6,073 nt of DNA from Gammaproteobacteria bacterium (GTDB lineage Bacteria > Pseudomonadota > Gammaproteobacteria > SZUA-229): the NCBI GenBank assembly GCA_030641945.1, contig DAOWLL010000119.1:1-6073 (forward strand). The letters run 5' to 3'. The position numbers and the translations under genes are program-made. Below, one piece after another: positions 6,010 to 6,073 of the stretch. The number at the start of each line of letters is the position of its first letter. Positions within the stretch are counted from its first letter, which is position 1. The notes under the pieces were generated by a model, which saw nothing but the letters and a program-made list of their open reading frames with translations, searched no databases and was not told where the DNA came from.

Positions 6010-6073
6010 TTCACCACAGAGTTACAGAGCACACAGAGTTTTTGTTCACCACAGAGGCACAGAGGACACAGAG
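6010..6073 (+). repeat. CACAGAG tandem repeat, two copies, running off the window
   Basis: Two direct copies of a unit starting TTCAC (6010-6044, then 6045 to the window end). Each holds three CACAGAG-like heptamers with steps of 8 and 9 bases (6015-6038 and 6050-6073); the first copy has one TACAGAG variant. This is a widespread type of intergenic repeat in proteobacteria. The preceding stretch 5937-6009 shows no gene. Confidence 0.85.

Noticed and set aside
6010..6073. CRISPR array at the right end
   Set aside because: The repeats are directly reiterated heptamers without unique spacers of constant length.

Overview
The window looks like chromosome from a gammaproteobacterium outside the enteric group. 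The order rpe-gph-trpE on one strand is the arrangement known from Pseudomonas and related gammaproteobacteria, and the proteins (proteobacterial TrpE, a cytochrome c4/c5-like haem protein, a DUF3187 envelope protein) fit that. Base composition is mid-range. The genus cannot be named from the sequence alone.

Left half, minus strand (read right to left): rpe (ribulose-phosphate 3-epimerase), gph (phosphoglycolate phosphatase) and trpE (anthranilate synthase large subunit). Between gph and trpE lies an 18-codon reading frame ending Trp-Arg-Trp-stop, which reads as a trp leader peptide (trpL). The leader RNA around it can fold in ways that touch both the Trp codons and the trpE ribosome-binding site. 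Downstream of trpE sits a truncated GxxExxY-family (PD-(D/E)XK nuclease-like) gene, led by a short G/A-rich repeat array.

Middle: a divergent intergenic stretch of about 450 bases between rpe and the next plus-strand gene has no credible gene. It holds two copies, in opposite orientation, of the same repeat found beside the GxxExxY remnant, plus a palindromic repeat.

Right half, plus strand: a small four-helix membrane protein (CopD-like), a periplasmic single-haem cytochrome c followed by a strong terminator, and a DUF3187 putative outer-membrane protein whose reading frame begins inside that terminator. The DUF3187 stop codon runs directly into a 162-base non-coding element with perfect 18-base terminal inverted repeats (MITE-like). 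The window ends in two more copies of the short repeat, in a CACAGAG version.

Functionally, the left half is central carbon metabolism (pentose phosphate/Calvin cycle, 2-phosphoglycolate salvage) joined to tryptophan synthesis. The right half is envelope and electron-transfer material. The items most worth checking are the trp leader with its predicted trpE ribosome-site sequestration, the repeat family with constant unit geometry associated with GxxExxY, and the MITE-like element.
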